From Linnemannia elongata (lineage: Eukaryota; Mortierellomycota; Mortierellomycetes; Mortierellales; Mortierellaceae), in the NCBI GenBank assembly GCA_036320915.1, contig JAXBDG010000023.1, forward strand, positions 496,001 to 560,000: DNA of 64,000 bases, read 5' to 3'. Of this stretch, positions 43,961 through 55,000 are shown one piece after another. The notes under the pieces are model-generated. The model did not search any database. It was not told the origin of the DNA and saw only the letters and a program-made list of their open reading frames with translations. How positions within the stretch are numbered: position 1 is the first letter of the stretch; each line of letters starts with the position of its first letter. Both the position numbers and the translations under genes were made by a program.

Positions 43961-46114
43961 TTTTTGTGATGATCTGGGTGTGCCAGATGGTGGAGGAAGT
44001 GGAGGGGGGAGGAAGGTGGATTAGATGGAGCTAAGGTGAGGGGGTGGTGTGGTCTGTGGGCACCAGGGTGAGAGACGGTTAGAGGAGGGAGAAGGATAAA
44101 GAATGATGGGAAAGGAAGAGTGACGAGGGAAGGCGAAAGAGGGGGAAAGCGAAAAGAAGAGCAGACAAAGAGTGAAATGGAAAAGCAGACAGAGAAAGAA
44201 GAGGAACTCTCTCTCCTCCAGAGGTCCCCGAAAACCATACAAAGCCGCTGATGCTCTTGTGCTCTCATCTCTTTTATTTGTTGTGCCAACAAAAGCAAAA
44301 AAGACGAAGAAAGGAAAAAAAGCGGCGTGTCTCTTTAAAGTTTTTTTTGGCCTTTGTGTTACACTTTATTTCCTTTCCTGATAGGAAATAACCGATCATC
44401 TCTGCACCACTCATTCCACGTGCGATGTTGGTGCTACCTATGTCCTTTTGTTCTTATTCACCTCTCAATGCTTTCATGTCATTTCACACCATCGTCCTTG
44501 GCGTGACTTTCAAGGGCGAAGCAGCGCACTCGCCAAATTTTTCACCAGTGATCGGACCTGCCCCTGTTCCATCACTGAGACAGATACAGCTGTGTGTGCG
44601 CCATACAACAGTCGATGTTGCGTCCTCTTATCCTATCGTACGTCCATCCCGCGCTATATATCCTTCACATCACTCCATTCGCTCCCCTTCCCTTGCACAC
44701 TGTCTTTCCCTTCCTTCCTTCTCTCTTTTGAAATGCCTATCCCTCATCGCCTTTCAAGTACGAATACGTCCCTCAAGGCGTCCTCAAGAGCATCCTCTCC
44801 TGCCCAAAAGTTACCAGGCAAGAATCCTGCCTTGCAAAACGAGCAATCGACTCTTGTCCAATCAATCATCAGTCAATCAGTCTCGAGAGAGGAGTATGTG
44901 TCTCCTCACATTTATCACCAGCCCTTTACCTACGCTTCTTGCTCATATCATTTTTTCACGAGAAGGATTACGATTCAGCGCAGCTACATAGTGTTTTCGT
45001 GAAATCCTTTGACCTATCGCTCTCTCGGTGTGAAAAGAATCCATGGAAGACCCAAGTGTTTTTTGCACCGCCCCCCTTTTTTTTCTTTTTTCTGATTCTC
45101 TGATCCCCCCCTTATTTTCTGACCCCTCCGTTATTTTTCTGATCCCTCCCTTATTTCTCTGATGCCGTCTCACTCTGCCCTTGATCCCTCCCTATTTCTC
45201 CTTCTCTCTCTTTCTCTGCCTTGATCCCTCCTTTATTTCCCTGTGTTTCTTCACCTCCTTTACGGCGTCTCCCTATTCATGGACAGTTCCAAGGTTCTCG
45301 CAAGACCATTTCTTTGCTGCTCTCTCGTTCTCGCCCAACAACGTCCAGTGTAGCGCCTTTTTACTACTTGTGTTACAGATTTCTTCCCTTAATGGTCAAT
45401 CTCATGCCTTTTGTATATACTGCAAGTCTACGTTTTCTCCTTAACCTTACTTTCTGTATGTCACTCAAATTCTTTTAGCATGTTGTCTTGCCCTTCCTTC
45501 CTCAACCTCTATGCATTACCCCATGCCTCTGTGGTTTATCCGAGAACACATGCACAGTACTGTATGTAAGCTCCTCATCCCTCTCAAAGTCAACTTCCTC
45601 TCCTTCTTCCTCTCTCTATCCCATTTCCGCTTCACCTCACTTCCGCCAATCCTCATCCCTATTCTCTACTCGCAACCAACAGAAGCTCGCCTTTCCAGAC
45701 ATCTATTTTGCATATTCTGTCCACTGTTCAAGCTTCAATCCATACATATTCTCGAACTACCTACTCGTTCGAATCTCCTTATAGCTCATTCCACCCCATT
45801 CACGAACGTAAGAAAGCATCACACTCTTCCTGAATGTCTCAGTCGATGATGGGTATACAGCTATTCTCAACCCTAAAAGTTCCCATGAGTATCATCCGTT
45901 GAAGTTGTCGTCACTACTCTGAGTTTCTCTCTCCCAAGCTGAACTGGTCTATGATTTACTTAAGAACTCATCCCATCCTTCATTAACTAACATGAAAAGT
46001 GGCCTATCTTCCCATTCATGTGCGTCTAACTGTTGTTTGAAAAGAATGTCCCCCTAATCGGTCCTTGTTTGCGTGTACTATATAGAGACAGGAACCTCAA
46101 CACACCTTTTCACC
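43961..46114. other. Intergenic DNA with part of a segmental duplication
   Basis: CT-rich. A possible small gene at 44733-45002 (+) starts MPIPHRLSSTNTSLKAS after TATA-like GCTATATAT at 44653 and encodes about 89 Ser-rich residues without known motifs; a similar start context occurs near 53600. Sequence from about 45180 is duplicated near 51890. Low-complexity CCTTGATCCCTCC repeats lie at 45080-45250. Confidence 0.4.
46078..46085 (+). promoter_or_regulatory. TATA box of the secreted cold-shock protein gene
   Basis: CTATATAG about 35 nt before the ATG at 46115; the paralogous locus keeps ACTATATAAG at 52241. Confidence 0.5.
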
Positions 46115-46393
46115 ATGCGTGCCTATCTTTTGATTGCCTTGTCGTTGCTCTCGTTGTCGTTGTCTTCAGCATGCAGCAGAATCACAGGCAAGGTCAAATG
46201 GTTTAATGAGAGCAAGGGTTTTGGGTTTATCACGCCAGACTCTGGCGAAAAAGACGTATTTGTTCATTTTTCAGCCATAACAGGTAACGGATTCAAGACC
46301 CTTGCCGAAGGACAAGCTGTCAGTTTTTGCATTAGAGATGGTCAAAAGGGCCCGAGCGCGATTGATGTTGTTACAAAAAGATATGGTGGCTAG
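46115..46393 (+). CDS. Secreted cold-shock-domain protein (92 aa)
   Basis: Signal peptide [19 protein letters not shown], then one complete cold-shock domain: [20 protein letters not shown], then [10 protein letters not shown], then [20 protein letters not shown] and GPSAIDV. Both nucleic-acid-binding motifs are intact (RNP1 KGFGFI, RNP2 VFVHF), and length and sequence are like bacterial CspA proteins. Cold-shock proteins normally bind single-stranded RNA or DNA inside cells; a signal peptide on one is unusual. The ATG at 46115 is chosen because it sits 35 nt after the TATA box and starts the signal peptide; an upstream in-frame start begins before the probable transcription start. Two Cys (CSR... 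and SFCIRD) could form a disulfide. A broken paralogue lies at 52279-52588. Confidence 0.85.
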   Translation: MRAYLLIALSLLSLSLSSACSRITGKVKWFNESKGFGFITPDSGEKDVFVHFSAITGNGFKTLAEGQAVSFCIRDGQKGPSAIDVVTKRYGG

Positions 46394-47406
46394 GCAGTGG
46401 CGGCGATGCCTTAGATTAGCAGTCATCCCCTAGTAGACTAGTATTAGTAGTGCACCGAGCTCTTTCGTCTGCTCCTTGTCCTTTTACACAGAACTTCTTG
46501 GACGAAAGCAGAATTGATAAGAGTTTCCCTGGCGCTCTGCAGTTTCGTATTCTTTAGGACCTCACTATCACTACCCACTAGAAACCCTTCCCCCCCGTAC
46601 CAATTGAGGACTTGACAGCGGTCCTACAACTCTGGCCTCCGACCCTCTCCCCTGAGTAACAATGTTAGAGTAGAGGTCACAAAATAAACGCCTCCCCGCT
46701 CCGCCCCTAACACAACGAAAAATAAAGCTGAGTTATAATAATGCACAAGCATCTTTCACTGAAAAATACGCAATGACTCCAAAATACCCCCCTGTGGGGA
46801 AGGAGAAGCTTGGGCGGCAGGCTGCCACTCTGTTTGATAATGGCGGAGGGCCGGAGGATGCAAAGTGTAATGGGAGAGATCAAAGGGTGGAAGAAGAAAG
46901 TATGAGGAAACAAGGAGGATCATGGAATCATGTTAGAGGCATAGAGGAGGGTAGGTGAACAAGAACAAGTTGAGAAGCACCACTTGGGGACATTTCCATG
47001 ACCATGAAAGCACTGACCGGAGAACACCTGTTTTTCTCTTTCATTATTTATCCAAACTCTCTTGTTTTCCAAGTTATTCTTTTCTGTGTACGTCTGTGTT
47101 GACCTGTGTGATTCCTGTGTAAGGCTCTCCTAAAAAGGGACAGCAATGCTAAGCGATGCCCACTTCCCAGACGAGGCGCAATATCTATTGGCTACAGATT
47201 GGGTGGAATTGGAAGACCGGGGAAGGAAGGATAATATTCAGGAGCAAGATGGTAGTGATAAGAGCTCCTTCCTCTTTTCTCGCTCTTGCTCATTATCTTT
47301 TAGATATCTCAACGAGATCCTAGCATAGTTATTAACAGATCATTTTTATTGCTCGAGTTTTACAAGATAGATCGTGTCCTTAGTGAAATACACCGTCTCT
47401 TAACTC

Positions 47407-48844
47407 TCAAGGATGAACTAACGCCAGTTGGCTCCTGACAGGAACATTATCATCCTTGTCTGTGCTTGGGAACCCAGAGATGTTGACACCCTTGCGGAAC
47501 AGTAGGCAATAGGTGGATCCGCCAAAATGGAACATGCCAATCTCGTCGCCCTTCTTGACGTGATCGCCTTCTTTGACCGTGATATCGCACGTCGACACTT
47601 CCGCCATACCGACGCCAATGAACGCCACCAGTCCAATGGATGGATTGTCAGCTTGGATGAAAATCAAAGCTCGGGTCGCGGTGGCAGTCAGATAACCCTG
47701 GGCGGGATCTTGGGCTTTGACGTCAATCTCCTGGGTTTGCTTGGTCGGGTCTCCGACGCCTTCAAAGAGCGGTTCCGAGTAGTATGTACCGTCGACGACA
47801 TAAGCCTTGACGATGCGACCGCTCACGGGGGCATGCCAGCGATGATAGCTGAGCGCGCTCAGGAATGCCTGGTAGACGGTGCCTCCGACAAACTGATGAG
47901 CGAGCTCGTCGTGAGCAAGCATGTCCAGGACCGAGTAGGGCTGGTGTTTCAACCAAAACTTGCTGCGCGCCTTGACATGTTGCTGCAGGCAGAAGGGCTT
48001 AGACTCGCAGGCGCTGACAATCACGTTGTCGTCGTCCGGTGCGGCCACGGGCCGGACACCTTCGTGGAACCGGCGCGTAAAATAGTCGTCCCACGAGACA
48101 TATCCATGGTGCGGATCCGATGGGTCACAGACAAACAGGTCTTCAAAGGTCAAGGACTTTTGCTGCTGTCCAGTCTGGACGCCAACATTGGCAACGCTTG
48201 CGACGTCCTTACGTCCTGATGGGCTAAACCAGCCGTTGGGTGAGTCGTCGAGGACATAGGCGGACTTGGGTGACTTGAGAAACTCACCCCAGGCGTTGAG
48301 CACCTTCTTGAGCATGTGGTTAATATCGGGGTCCAGGAACGCGGCATAGCCACTAGGTGTGCCCATGGGCCAGTCGAGCACAGCATTGATGGGTATACCA
48401 ACCAAACCCATGCGCTCCGCTTTATCGCTCATGGAAGGTGCCGTGGTAAGAAGGTAGTTAAGCACACGCAGGAAGTGGCGATAATCACGGATCTCGGGAC
48501 GCCCTATAGGATCCTTATTGTATGGCTCCTTGTGAGGCACCTCCTCAAACATGGACTCGAGCAGCATGTACACGCGAGAGTTGGTCTCAACCATTTGCTG
48601 GAACTCTTGAATGACTGGATGCAAAGGTTTGTCCGAAGCGTCAACGTCCTTGATAATTTTACCGAGCCAATCTCGATGGACTTGATGGTCCTTTGGCATC
48701 CAGTGACCAAGTCTACCATGGATGAAAGGAAAACGGAACAACGTTAGAGAACCTTCCATTCGACTGGGCACGCAATCGGTGAAGGACAAGAGAGACTTAC
48801 TTGTGCAGTCGATGCACATGGTGATGGTGTGGATGTTTGGTCAT
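47407..48844 (-). CDS. Phosphatidylserine-decarboxylase-family enzyme (449 aa)
   Basis: Exons 48844-48801 and 48712-47407 join across an 88-nt intron, giving a His-rich start MTKHPHHHHVHRLHKLGHW. An N-terminal PSDC-type helper domain (WLGKIIKDVD...MVETNSRVYMLLESMF) precedes the decarboxylase core (YVSWDDYFTRRFHEGVRPV; YHRWHAPVSGRIV). The autocleavage motif near 410 is GGST (FHFGGSTYCLLF) instead of LGST. The Ser is converted to the pyruvoyl cofactor, splitting the chain in two. The PSDC plus PSD layout is shared with fungal amino-acid decarboxylases such as the tryptophan decarboxylase PsiD, so the substrate may be an aromatic amino acid instead of phosphatidylserine. No membrane segment or mitochondrial signal is seen, which supports a soluble enzyme. 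The gene lies between the two copies of the cold-shock duplication. Confidence 0.85.
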
Positions 48845-49377
48845 GGTTGAAAGCGAAAGGAGCGCAGAGTAAAAGACGAAGGGAGAAGTACTGAGAAGAG
48901 AGGAAAGGGGTGAAAGGCAACAGACGACCGAGGAAAAGGGAGAGTGCAGAGCAATAGACGAAAGATAAGAGAGCAAAGAGGAAATGGTGTGAAAAGTCGT
49001 GGTTGAACGTTAGATTTTGAATGCCCACCCTTCCCAAGTTGCATCACTATGAGGCGAGGAAAATCGCAGTCACAATGAATAGGCGAAATGGGCGCATAAA
49101 GACGTAATTTGTGGACCCACACCACCTACTTGAATTTGTGTGGGCGAATCAGCACACAAACTAGGAATAACTACTACACTACTTACCCTCCCGAGCCACC
49201 TTCCCACGGCGACCTCGACTTGAGCTGGAGGTTGACGCTGGCCTCTTGCGCGATCTCTTTAGTTAATTGATGGCGGCGGGATGTTGCTGCTGAAGGGGGC
49301 GGTGGCGGAACTTGTAGCGGGTCCTGCGCCGTCTTTTGACATCCCTGGGACAGATCCGTCAGCTGCTATGGGGTGTA
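48845..49377. other. Promoter side of the decarboxylase gene and outer Fanzor tail
   Basis: CT/GA-rich up to about 49130, then on the minus strand the possible C-terminal tail of the split Fanzor (RKRPASTSSSSRGRRGKVAR in one frame, HPIAADGSVPGMSKDG in another). Confidence 0.4.
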
Positions 49378-51646
49378 CACTCCTTTTTGCCAAAAAATGC
49401 ACTTTTCATTAGTAAAAGCGCATTTTTTCACTGAATCAAAAAATATAAGGGTGTTATTCAGTCCGTCCGTAATTCTGCTGGGATTTACGGCGAACCATGT
49501 GACGTGCTATTTTTCTGTCACTAGCATCTTCACCCATAAGCATCTCAACCACCTCAGTCGCCAACCTATCTCCTTCGTACTTGGACTTGAACAACTTGAC
49601 AGCATCAGCCTCGAGGGAAGAACTCCTTTCTCGCGAGCTGTACCTCTTGGTGATCTTGTTGCGCACCTTCTGCTTGATCTCCTCTGCCATATCCTGTTCA
49701 TCCTTTTGGTTCTTGTCAAGAGAGAACTGAATCTTGTCCCCGTCCGTCACCGAAGCAACCAATCGTACATAACGTCGCCTGGCTTGACTTGCATCCGTGG
49801 CCGCCACAGGTGGATAGAGTGGTTGACGCTCTTCCACATCCACTGATTCCTGCTCCAGCTTGTTAACCTGCCCCTTTGAAAGAACGCCCACTTTGCAAAA
49901 ACAATGCCTCACTGTCAGAGCCTTGACATGCGACCATGCGTACGGAATAAGTGACCATGCTTCGCCGTTGGTAATCTTCTCCCCGGTGGCATACTCCTTT
50001 GTAACTGATTTGTTGCTGAGCATCTCAAGGTAATGTCGTTTGAATGAGCTGATTATTCCTGCGTCCAGAGGTTGGGTAACAGATGTTGAATTGGGTGGCA
50101 GGCGCTCAATCCGAAGGTGTTTCCATGTTTCTCCTGCAAGTGGATCCTTTTTGCTAGACTTGCCGCGTGCTCCACGTGATGGGTTCTTGTTACCAGGGAC
50201 CAGCTTGTTACCAGGGACCTGCTTGTTGCCAGACTTGCCGTGTGCTCCACATGAGTCGATAAGCAGAAGACTACTCTTGTTGAGGTTGTCATCGAGGGAA
50301 TGAAGCCATGCCTTGAATAGATCCAGGGTCATGTATCCTCTTTCATGTCTCATCGAGATAATGGGAACCTCAGGCAATGGTTGGATATCTCGAGCAAGGT
50401 GCAAGCCTAGAATGCCAAGCAACAAAACGAAGTACTTGGTTTTTACTTTTGCACAAAAATCACTCTTTTATAATAAATGACACGGCATGCTTCCTTACCT
50501 ATGACAAGAGGTCTTAAAGCCTCTACCGTCCTTGCTTGGACTAACGAAGATCCAGAGGCGTTGACACAGAAGAGAATCGACACTCGAGATGCAGTTCCTC
50601 GCTTTGGCTTGGCGCCGCTCACGAGATCCTCCGTAGTGTACGAGTGAGTGGAAAGCTCCTTGAGGTACATGCCAGTTTCATCGCAGTTGTAGATGTTGTC
50701 GGGCTCAAAGTCAGAGCATATATTGCGGATTTCGTTCATCCTCTCTGCAATGGCATCCATGTTGACAGATCCCGCTTCTCCTCTGAGACTGCAGTAGGCA
50801 ACACCGACCTCCTGCGTCATCCTTGAACGCCATGATGCCGTAAAAGAGATTGTGCGATTGAAAGGGATATCATCTTAGGCGAAAATGTCGTCCATAAGAA
50901 TGTGAAGAACGGAGTCGGCTGCGGCTTGAAGCTGAAGACCACTTACAACGCCATTGCTCTTACGAACCTCCAGTAGCCACTCATGGACGGTTTTGTCCAA
51001 GATGTGTCGTATAAGATCGACTGGACTGCTGGATAACGTGCATTTATCGCCTCTTCCATGGGCCACATCAAACTTGATCTTGTCGAAATTCTTATTCCAT
51101 TGTGTGATCGACTGTCTTTTGATGGGTATATCCATGAAGTCGCCAAAGTTGTTTAGTGTAACCTTGATATCGGTCCTTTTGCTGAAATGGCGAAACGTCT
51201 CAACCAACTCCATCCGCTGCCTCAGGGTATATCCTTGACCTCTCTCGCCTCTATGGCCTTTCGAACTGGCAGATTGTTGTTTATAAGCCTCGTTTGCCTC
51301 ACTCCGAGCTTCGGCCAACCGTGCTTTGTTCCGCAGAGCGAGCGCTTCCTCCGTTCGTACTGAGGCCCCATGCTGGAGCTGATTGAGTGTAGATGTGATG
51401 TCCGAAAGGGGTAACTCTCGCAGACGTGTGTCGGGGTTGATACGGGGTCCTTTGGTTTTTGGCATGGTGTGAGGAATAATGTAAGAGCATGACATATCAC
51501 TGATGAAGATATGAGGGAGACTCTGCAAGGATATAAGGTAAGTTAGCCGTCACGGACGGACTGAAAATAACACCCTTATATTTTTTGATTCAGTGAAAAA
51601 ATGCGCTTTTACTAATGAAAAGTGCATTTTTTGGCAAAAAGGAGTG
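49378..51646 (-). mobile_element. pogo/Tigger-like DNA transposon with about 93-bp terminal inverted repeats
   Basis: The terminal inverted repeats, 49378-49470 and 51552-51646, begin CACTCCTTTTTGCC and are almost identical apart from a 2-nt indel. Each end abuts TA (49376-49377 and 51647-51648), the target duplication of Tc1/mariner/pogo elements. Internal DNA encodes a CENP-B/DDE-type transposase. Near-identical ends suggest recent insertion although the transposase frame is damaged. Confidence 0.9.
49454..51465 (-). pseudogene. pogo/CENP-B-type DDE transposase, broken
   Basis: Starts at ATG 51465 (MPKTKGPRINPDTRLRELPL). An N-terminal HTH-like region (YTLRQRMELVETFRHF...VTLNNFGDFMDI) precedes the DDE_1 core: first Asp in IYNCDETGMYLK, second in LLLIDSCGAHGK, third in LPPNSTSVTQPLDAGIISSF. 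An in-frame TAA at 50875-50877 interrupts the chain; the frame then continues for 18 codons to an ATG at 50820. A shift near 50440 separates the first and second Asp regions. All three acidic residues remain. Between the second and third Asp a Gly/Lys/Pro-rich insert with GNKQVPGNKLVPGNK repeats is unusual. The stop codon lies within the left inverted repeat. The shift might hide an intron, so activity cannot be fully excluded. Confidence 0.8.
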
Positions 51647-51868
51647 TAGATACTCAAGCCTCTCTTCTCGACAAAGATAACCCTGGACGATGTTGGCCAT
51701 GTTTTCCGTGGCCATAATGTCGCGATGGGGGCACACCCGGCAATGGGAGCAATAAAAACGGCGGAGAGTGATCTGGGGGACAAAGAGCCTATCCCGAGGA
51801 CACTTCTTGCTGGTATAGTATTCGTACAAATCAACAACTAAATACCCCAAGGGCCGTGCCTAATAACA
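51647..51868 (-). pseudogene. Fanzor (TnpB-like) C-terminal remnant split by the transposon
   Basis: Reads GYLVVDLYEYYTSKKCPRD, then FVPQITLRRFYCSHCRVC, then PHRDIMATENMANIVQGYL and CREERLEYL up to the TA at 51648. The same frame resumes across the transposon at 49377 with HPIAADGSVPG. The YTSKKCP motif, zinc ribbon and HRDIMATEN with the RuvC-III Asp match TnpB/Fanzor C-termini. The second Cys of the first knuckle is Asp (CPRD). The 5' part is missing beyond about 51868. Confidence 0.6.
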
Positions 51869-51889
51869 AGAGAAAGTGGCTGCCTTGTC

Positions 51890-53240
51890 TCTCTGTCCTT
51901 GCTTCCTTTTTTTTCACAGCCTATTCACAGCCATTTTCACCGCCTTTTTAACCACAGTTTCCACTGCCTTCTTTCTCTTCCGTTGCTCCTCCGCTAACAC
52001 TGCCTATGATCCCTTCCCTATTTTTTTGATGCCTCTCAGTTACTTCCAAGGCGCTCGCACGAACTTTGCTTTCTGCTGCTCTCTCATTCTCAGCCAACAC
52101 CCTCAAAAGTACCGTCTATTGAAATCGAATGTGCATATTTCTTCCAGCTGCTGTACTTTGTCTTTTGTCCTGAGCGCACATGCATAGTACAATATATAAA
52201 CTCCCCAAGCATGTCTCCTAACCGGTCTCTGAATGCCTGTACTATATAAGAACTGTCATTTCAAACACACATTTCACCAGGCGCGTCTATCTTTTGATCG
52301 CCTTGTCGTTGCTCTCGTTGGCGTTGTCTTCAGTATGCCCCAGATTCAAAAGGCCATTTCAAATGGTTTAATGCCACCAAAGGGTTTGGGTTTATCACGC
52401 TAGAAGAATCTGGTTCAAAAGACGTATTTGTTTATTGCTCAGCCATAAAAGCAAGTGGGTTCACAGCCCTTGGCCAAGGAGAGACTGTCAGGTTCTGCAT
52501 TGAAAATGGTCCAAAGGGTCCAACCGCGATTGATGTCGAGGCGACCAGCGCGGATGTAAATACCCTCCTAAAACCGCAAAAAAAATAATTGAGTAATAAT
52601 AACTGGCAGAGTAGAAAACAAAGACTCTAGGTTATTTATTAGGCCAAAGCCTGGGCCAGAGAATATCATCTTTTGTTGAAAATAGTACGACTACTCCAGA
52701 ACACTACTTGTGGGGAAGAGAAAGCTTTTGAAGGCAGGCTGCTACCCTGTTTGCTGGTGGTGAACCAGGGGATACAGAGTGCAAAAGGGCGGGATCAAAG
52801 GGTGAGACAAGAAAGAACGAGAAAAGCAAGGGTATCAAGATATCGCATTAGAGTGCTAAAGGGAGGGCATGTGAACAAGAGCAGGTTGAGAAGCACCGCT
52901 TAGGGTCATTGCCTTGACCATTAAAGCCGACCAGACAGCCTTGTCCTTGTCTATGCATGTCTGTGTCGACTTCTATGATTCATGTGTAAGAAAAGGGAGA
53001 GCAATGTTAAGCTACGCCCTATTCCAAGAAGAGGCACAATTTCTATTAGCTACAGATTGGGTAGCATCAGGAACAATCCTTGCTCTTCTTCATCTTCCCA
53101 CTCCCTCGTCTCTCCCTCGTTTCATTGCATTTGTCTCTCTTTTTCTCTCGCTCTCCCTCCTCCTCCTTATATTTGTTGCCTCATTCACTCCTCTCATTTC
53201 ATAGATTCTCTCTTCCTCTTCACTCTTCTCATTCATAGAA
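51890..53240 (+). repeat. Segmental duplication, copy 2 (broken cold-shock gene)
   Basis: Partner of 45180-47330, shorter by deletions; blocks occur in the same order and orientation about 6.2 kb away. Confidence 0.75.
52279..52588 (+). pseudogene. Broken paralogue of the secreted cold-shock protein
   Basis: The start codon aligned with 46115 is AGG instead of ATG. The signal-peptide frame reads [20 protein letters not shown], then a 1-nt insertion near AGATTCAAAAGGCC shifts the frame. The cold-shock domain continues as [20 protein letters not shown], then [14 protein letters not shown] and [18 protein letters not shown], ending with a Lys-rich tail at TAA 52586-52588. RNP2 is altered (VFVYC for VFVHF). 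The TATA box is kept. The intact remainder of the domain suggests recent loss. Confidence 0.85.
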
Positions 53241-54174
53241 TCCTTCTTCTCTACATTCTTTAATCACAGCGTGTTAACATTCACCTTCATATCTTTGCTT
53301 TAGAAACTCCATGATGATATCTACACTCGCGGGAATGTTACAAGTGCTAAGGGGTGTATCCTAACATGGCCCTTGCCTATCTCAAATACTGATCACATAA
53401 TGGACACAAAACATATCGGATCGAGTAAAACGGTGCGGCGCATCATAGTTGGATCGGGGAAGACTATCAAGGCAAATCACATACGTATCCATTGAGATAG
53501 CCATGGAAACCGATGGACCTTGCCTCGTTGCAAGTACCTATCTAAATCGCTCCATATAAGTGATCCTTACTTTTTGCAATTTCGACTTTCTTTTTTTGAA
53601 ATGCTCATCCCCCTCACAATCACTGCGATCAACCCCGCATCCGTTGTATAAACCAGAACCATTCAGGGAAACGACGTTATTAAAAAGATGCATTTGATTC
53701 ATCGAACGTGACCCGCTTCCAAGTCGACCACTGTTTAGTCAATGTCCGCCCTGGGCAGATGCAAGCCAATCCCGCACATGATTAGGTCTAAGATCAGACT
53801 TCCATTGTTAGACATATGCCCAGACTTTGTCTCTCCTATTATTGTTTTGTGCTGCTGGTGGCATCGTAACAGGTGGTGGCGGAGGAGACCGCTGAAGGTT
53901 ATGGATGATGAAAGAGTGAATGAATCTCGAGATCGTGTGTTTCACTTACATGATCAATCCAAGCTCAAAGATGTTCAAAGTGCGCTAACTCGTGATAGGC
54001 TCCCCTTGAACGTCAACGACAATGAACCTAAAGATAAAGTAAAAATCCACGCGTTTGTGTGTGTGTGAGAGAGAGAGAGAGAGGCGCGAGCTTGATCGTA
54101 ACGATGGGGGGGGGGGGGGTCGCAATAATGTCGCAATCGCAAAAAGGATGATCACTCCTGTGAATCACTTTTAT
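53241..54174. other. Intergenic DNA
   Basis: No gene supported. A 108-codon frame from 53742 is unrecognised. A (GA)n stretch followed by a G run lies at 54067-54118. Confidence 0.45.
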
Positions 54175-55000
54175 TTAATAAATAAATGGAACAAACCTCC
54201 ATCGCTTACTCGCGTATTCATCCCACTCTTTTCCGAAATGCTCACGCAGCATCATCTCCTCCTTTTTATAACGTCGCAGAAACATTTGGGCCATGAACAC
54301 TCCAAACAGGACCGGCAACAGCATTCCCATGTCGATTCCGAATGGCATCGTAAAGAACCCGGCGCTATAACCAATGGATCTGGCCAGATAGTAGGCTGCG
54401 ACGTCCCAGAGTCCCTTATACCAGAGGACCATGTAAACCGCGGTGGCATTGAAGACAGCGCCAGTATAGCTAGGATGGAGGAGTAGTCTGTACGGCCCGG
54501 TTTTCACCAGCCTATGACCAGGCCGAATAGTTAATTGGTACTATGGTGGTGCAATGCATGCAGTAAGGGGGGTAATTTAATAATAGTGTCAATTTTTGTT
54601 ATGGCGGAACAAAGAGAACTGGCATGCTATGCCTTTACACACACTGCCTTACCGTGAAAAAGCGATCCAGCGCGCTATATGTCCAGCGTCTCAACAGCAT
54701 CGCGCCAACAGCAACCATAGAACCCACCACATGCCAGGAATCCAGGACCCCCAGCTGTTGCATCGCGGCATTATCCTGATTGTGTCCAAGTCGAGCACGG
54801 TACATCAATAGGAGATAAGCACTAGTCTCGAAAAGCGTCAAGGCAACGAGGAGATAGGGTGCAGAACTGGCATCTATGAAGCGCCTTTCGACTTTTATCT
54901 TGTCCTTGGACTCGGAGACACTTCGGGAAGATGAGGGAGGGGTAGCCGTGAGGGCGTAGGACAGGCCGGTAACGACAATACAAATAGCTTTGGTGAACAT
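54175..55000 (-). CDS. Isoprenylcysteine methyltransferase (ICMT)-family membrane protein (about 230 aa)
   Basis: Exon 1 runs from ATG 55000 and exon 2 is 54511-54175. A canonical GTAAGG donor at 54652 leaves the second exon out of frame; a GTGTGT donor at 54644 (exon end 54645) restores frame and gives FFTVRQ followed by LVKTGPYRLLLHPSYTG. The GPYR...HPSYTG block and the C-terminal REHFGKEWDEYASKRWRFVP block are typical of ICMT and related membrane methyltransferases. Hydrophobic segments include the N-terminal MFTKAICIVVTGLSYAL, PYLLVALTLFETSAYLLLMY and GFFTMPFGIDMGMLLPVLFG. Whether the substrate is a prenylated protein or another molecule is unknown; the N-terminal half does not match Ste14 closely. 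Confidence 0.7.

Larger units (their letters stand above)
45180..47330 (+). repeat. Segmental duplication, copy 1 (intact cold-shock gene)
   Basis: Ordered similarity to 51890-53240: promoter stretch (CTGCTCTCTCGTTCTCGCCCAAC), the cold-shock gene, then GTGGGGAAGGAGAAGCTT...GGCAGGCTGC, GATCAAAGGGTG, GAACAAGAACAAGTTGAGAAG, and a tail AGCAATGCTAAGCGATGCC...GCTACAGATTGGGT. Confidence 0.75.

Noticed and set aside
44425..45002. Two overlapping frames of about 185 codons
   Set aside because: Low complexity, no motifs; only the part from 44733 has a plausible start context and it is kept as uncertain.
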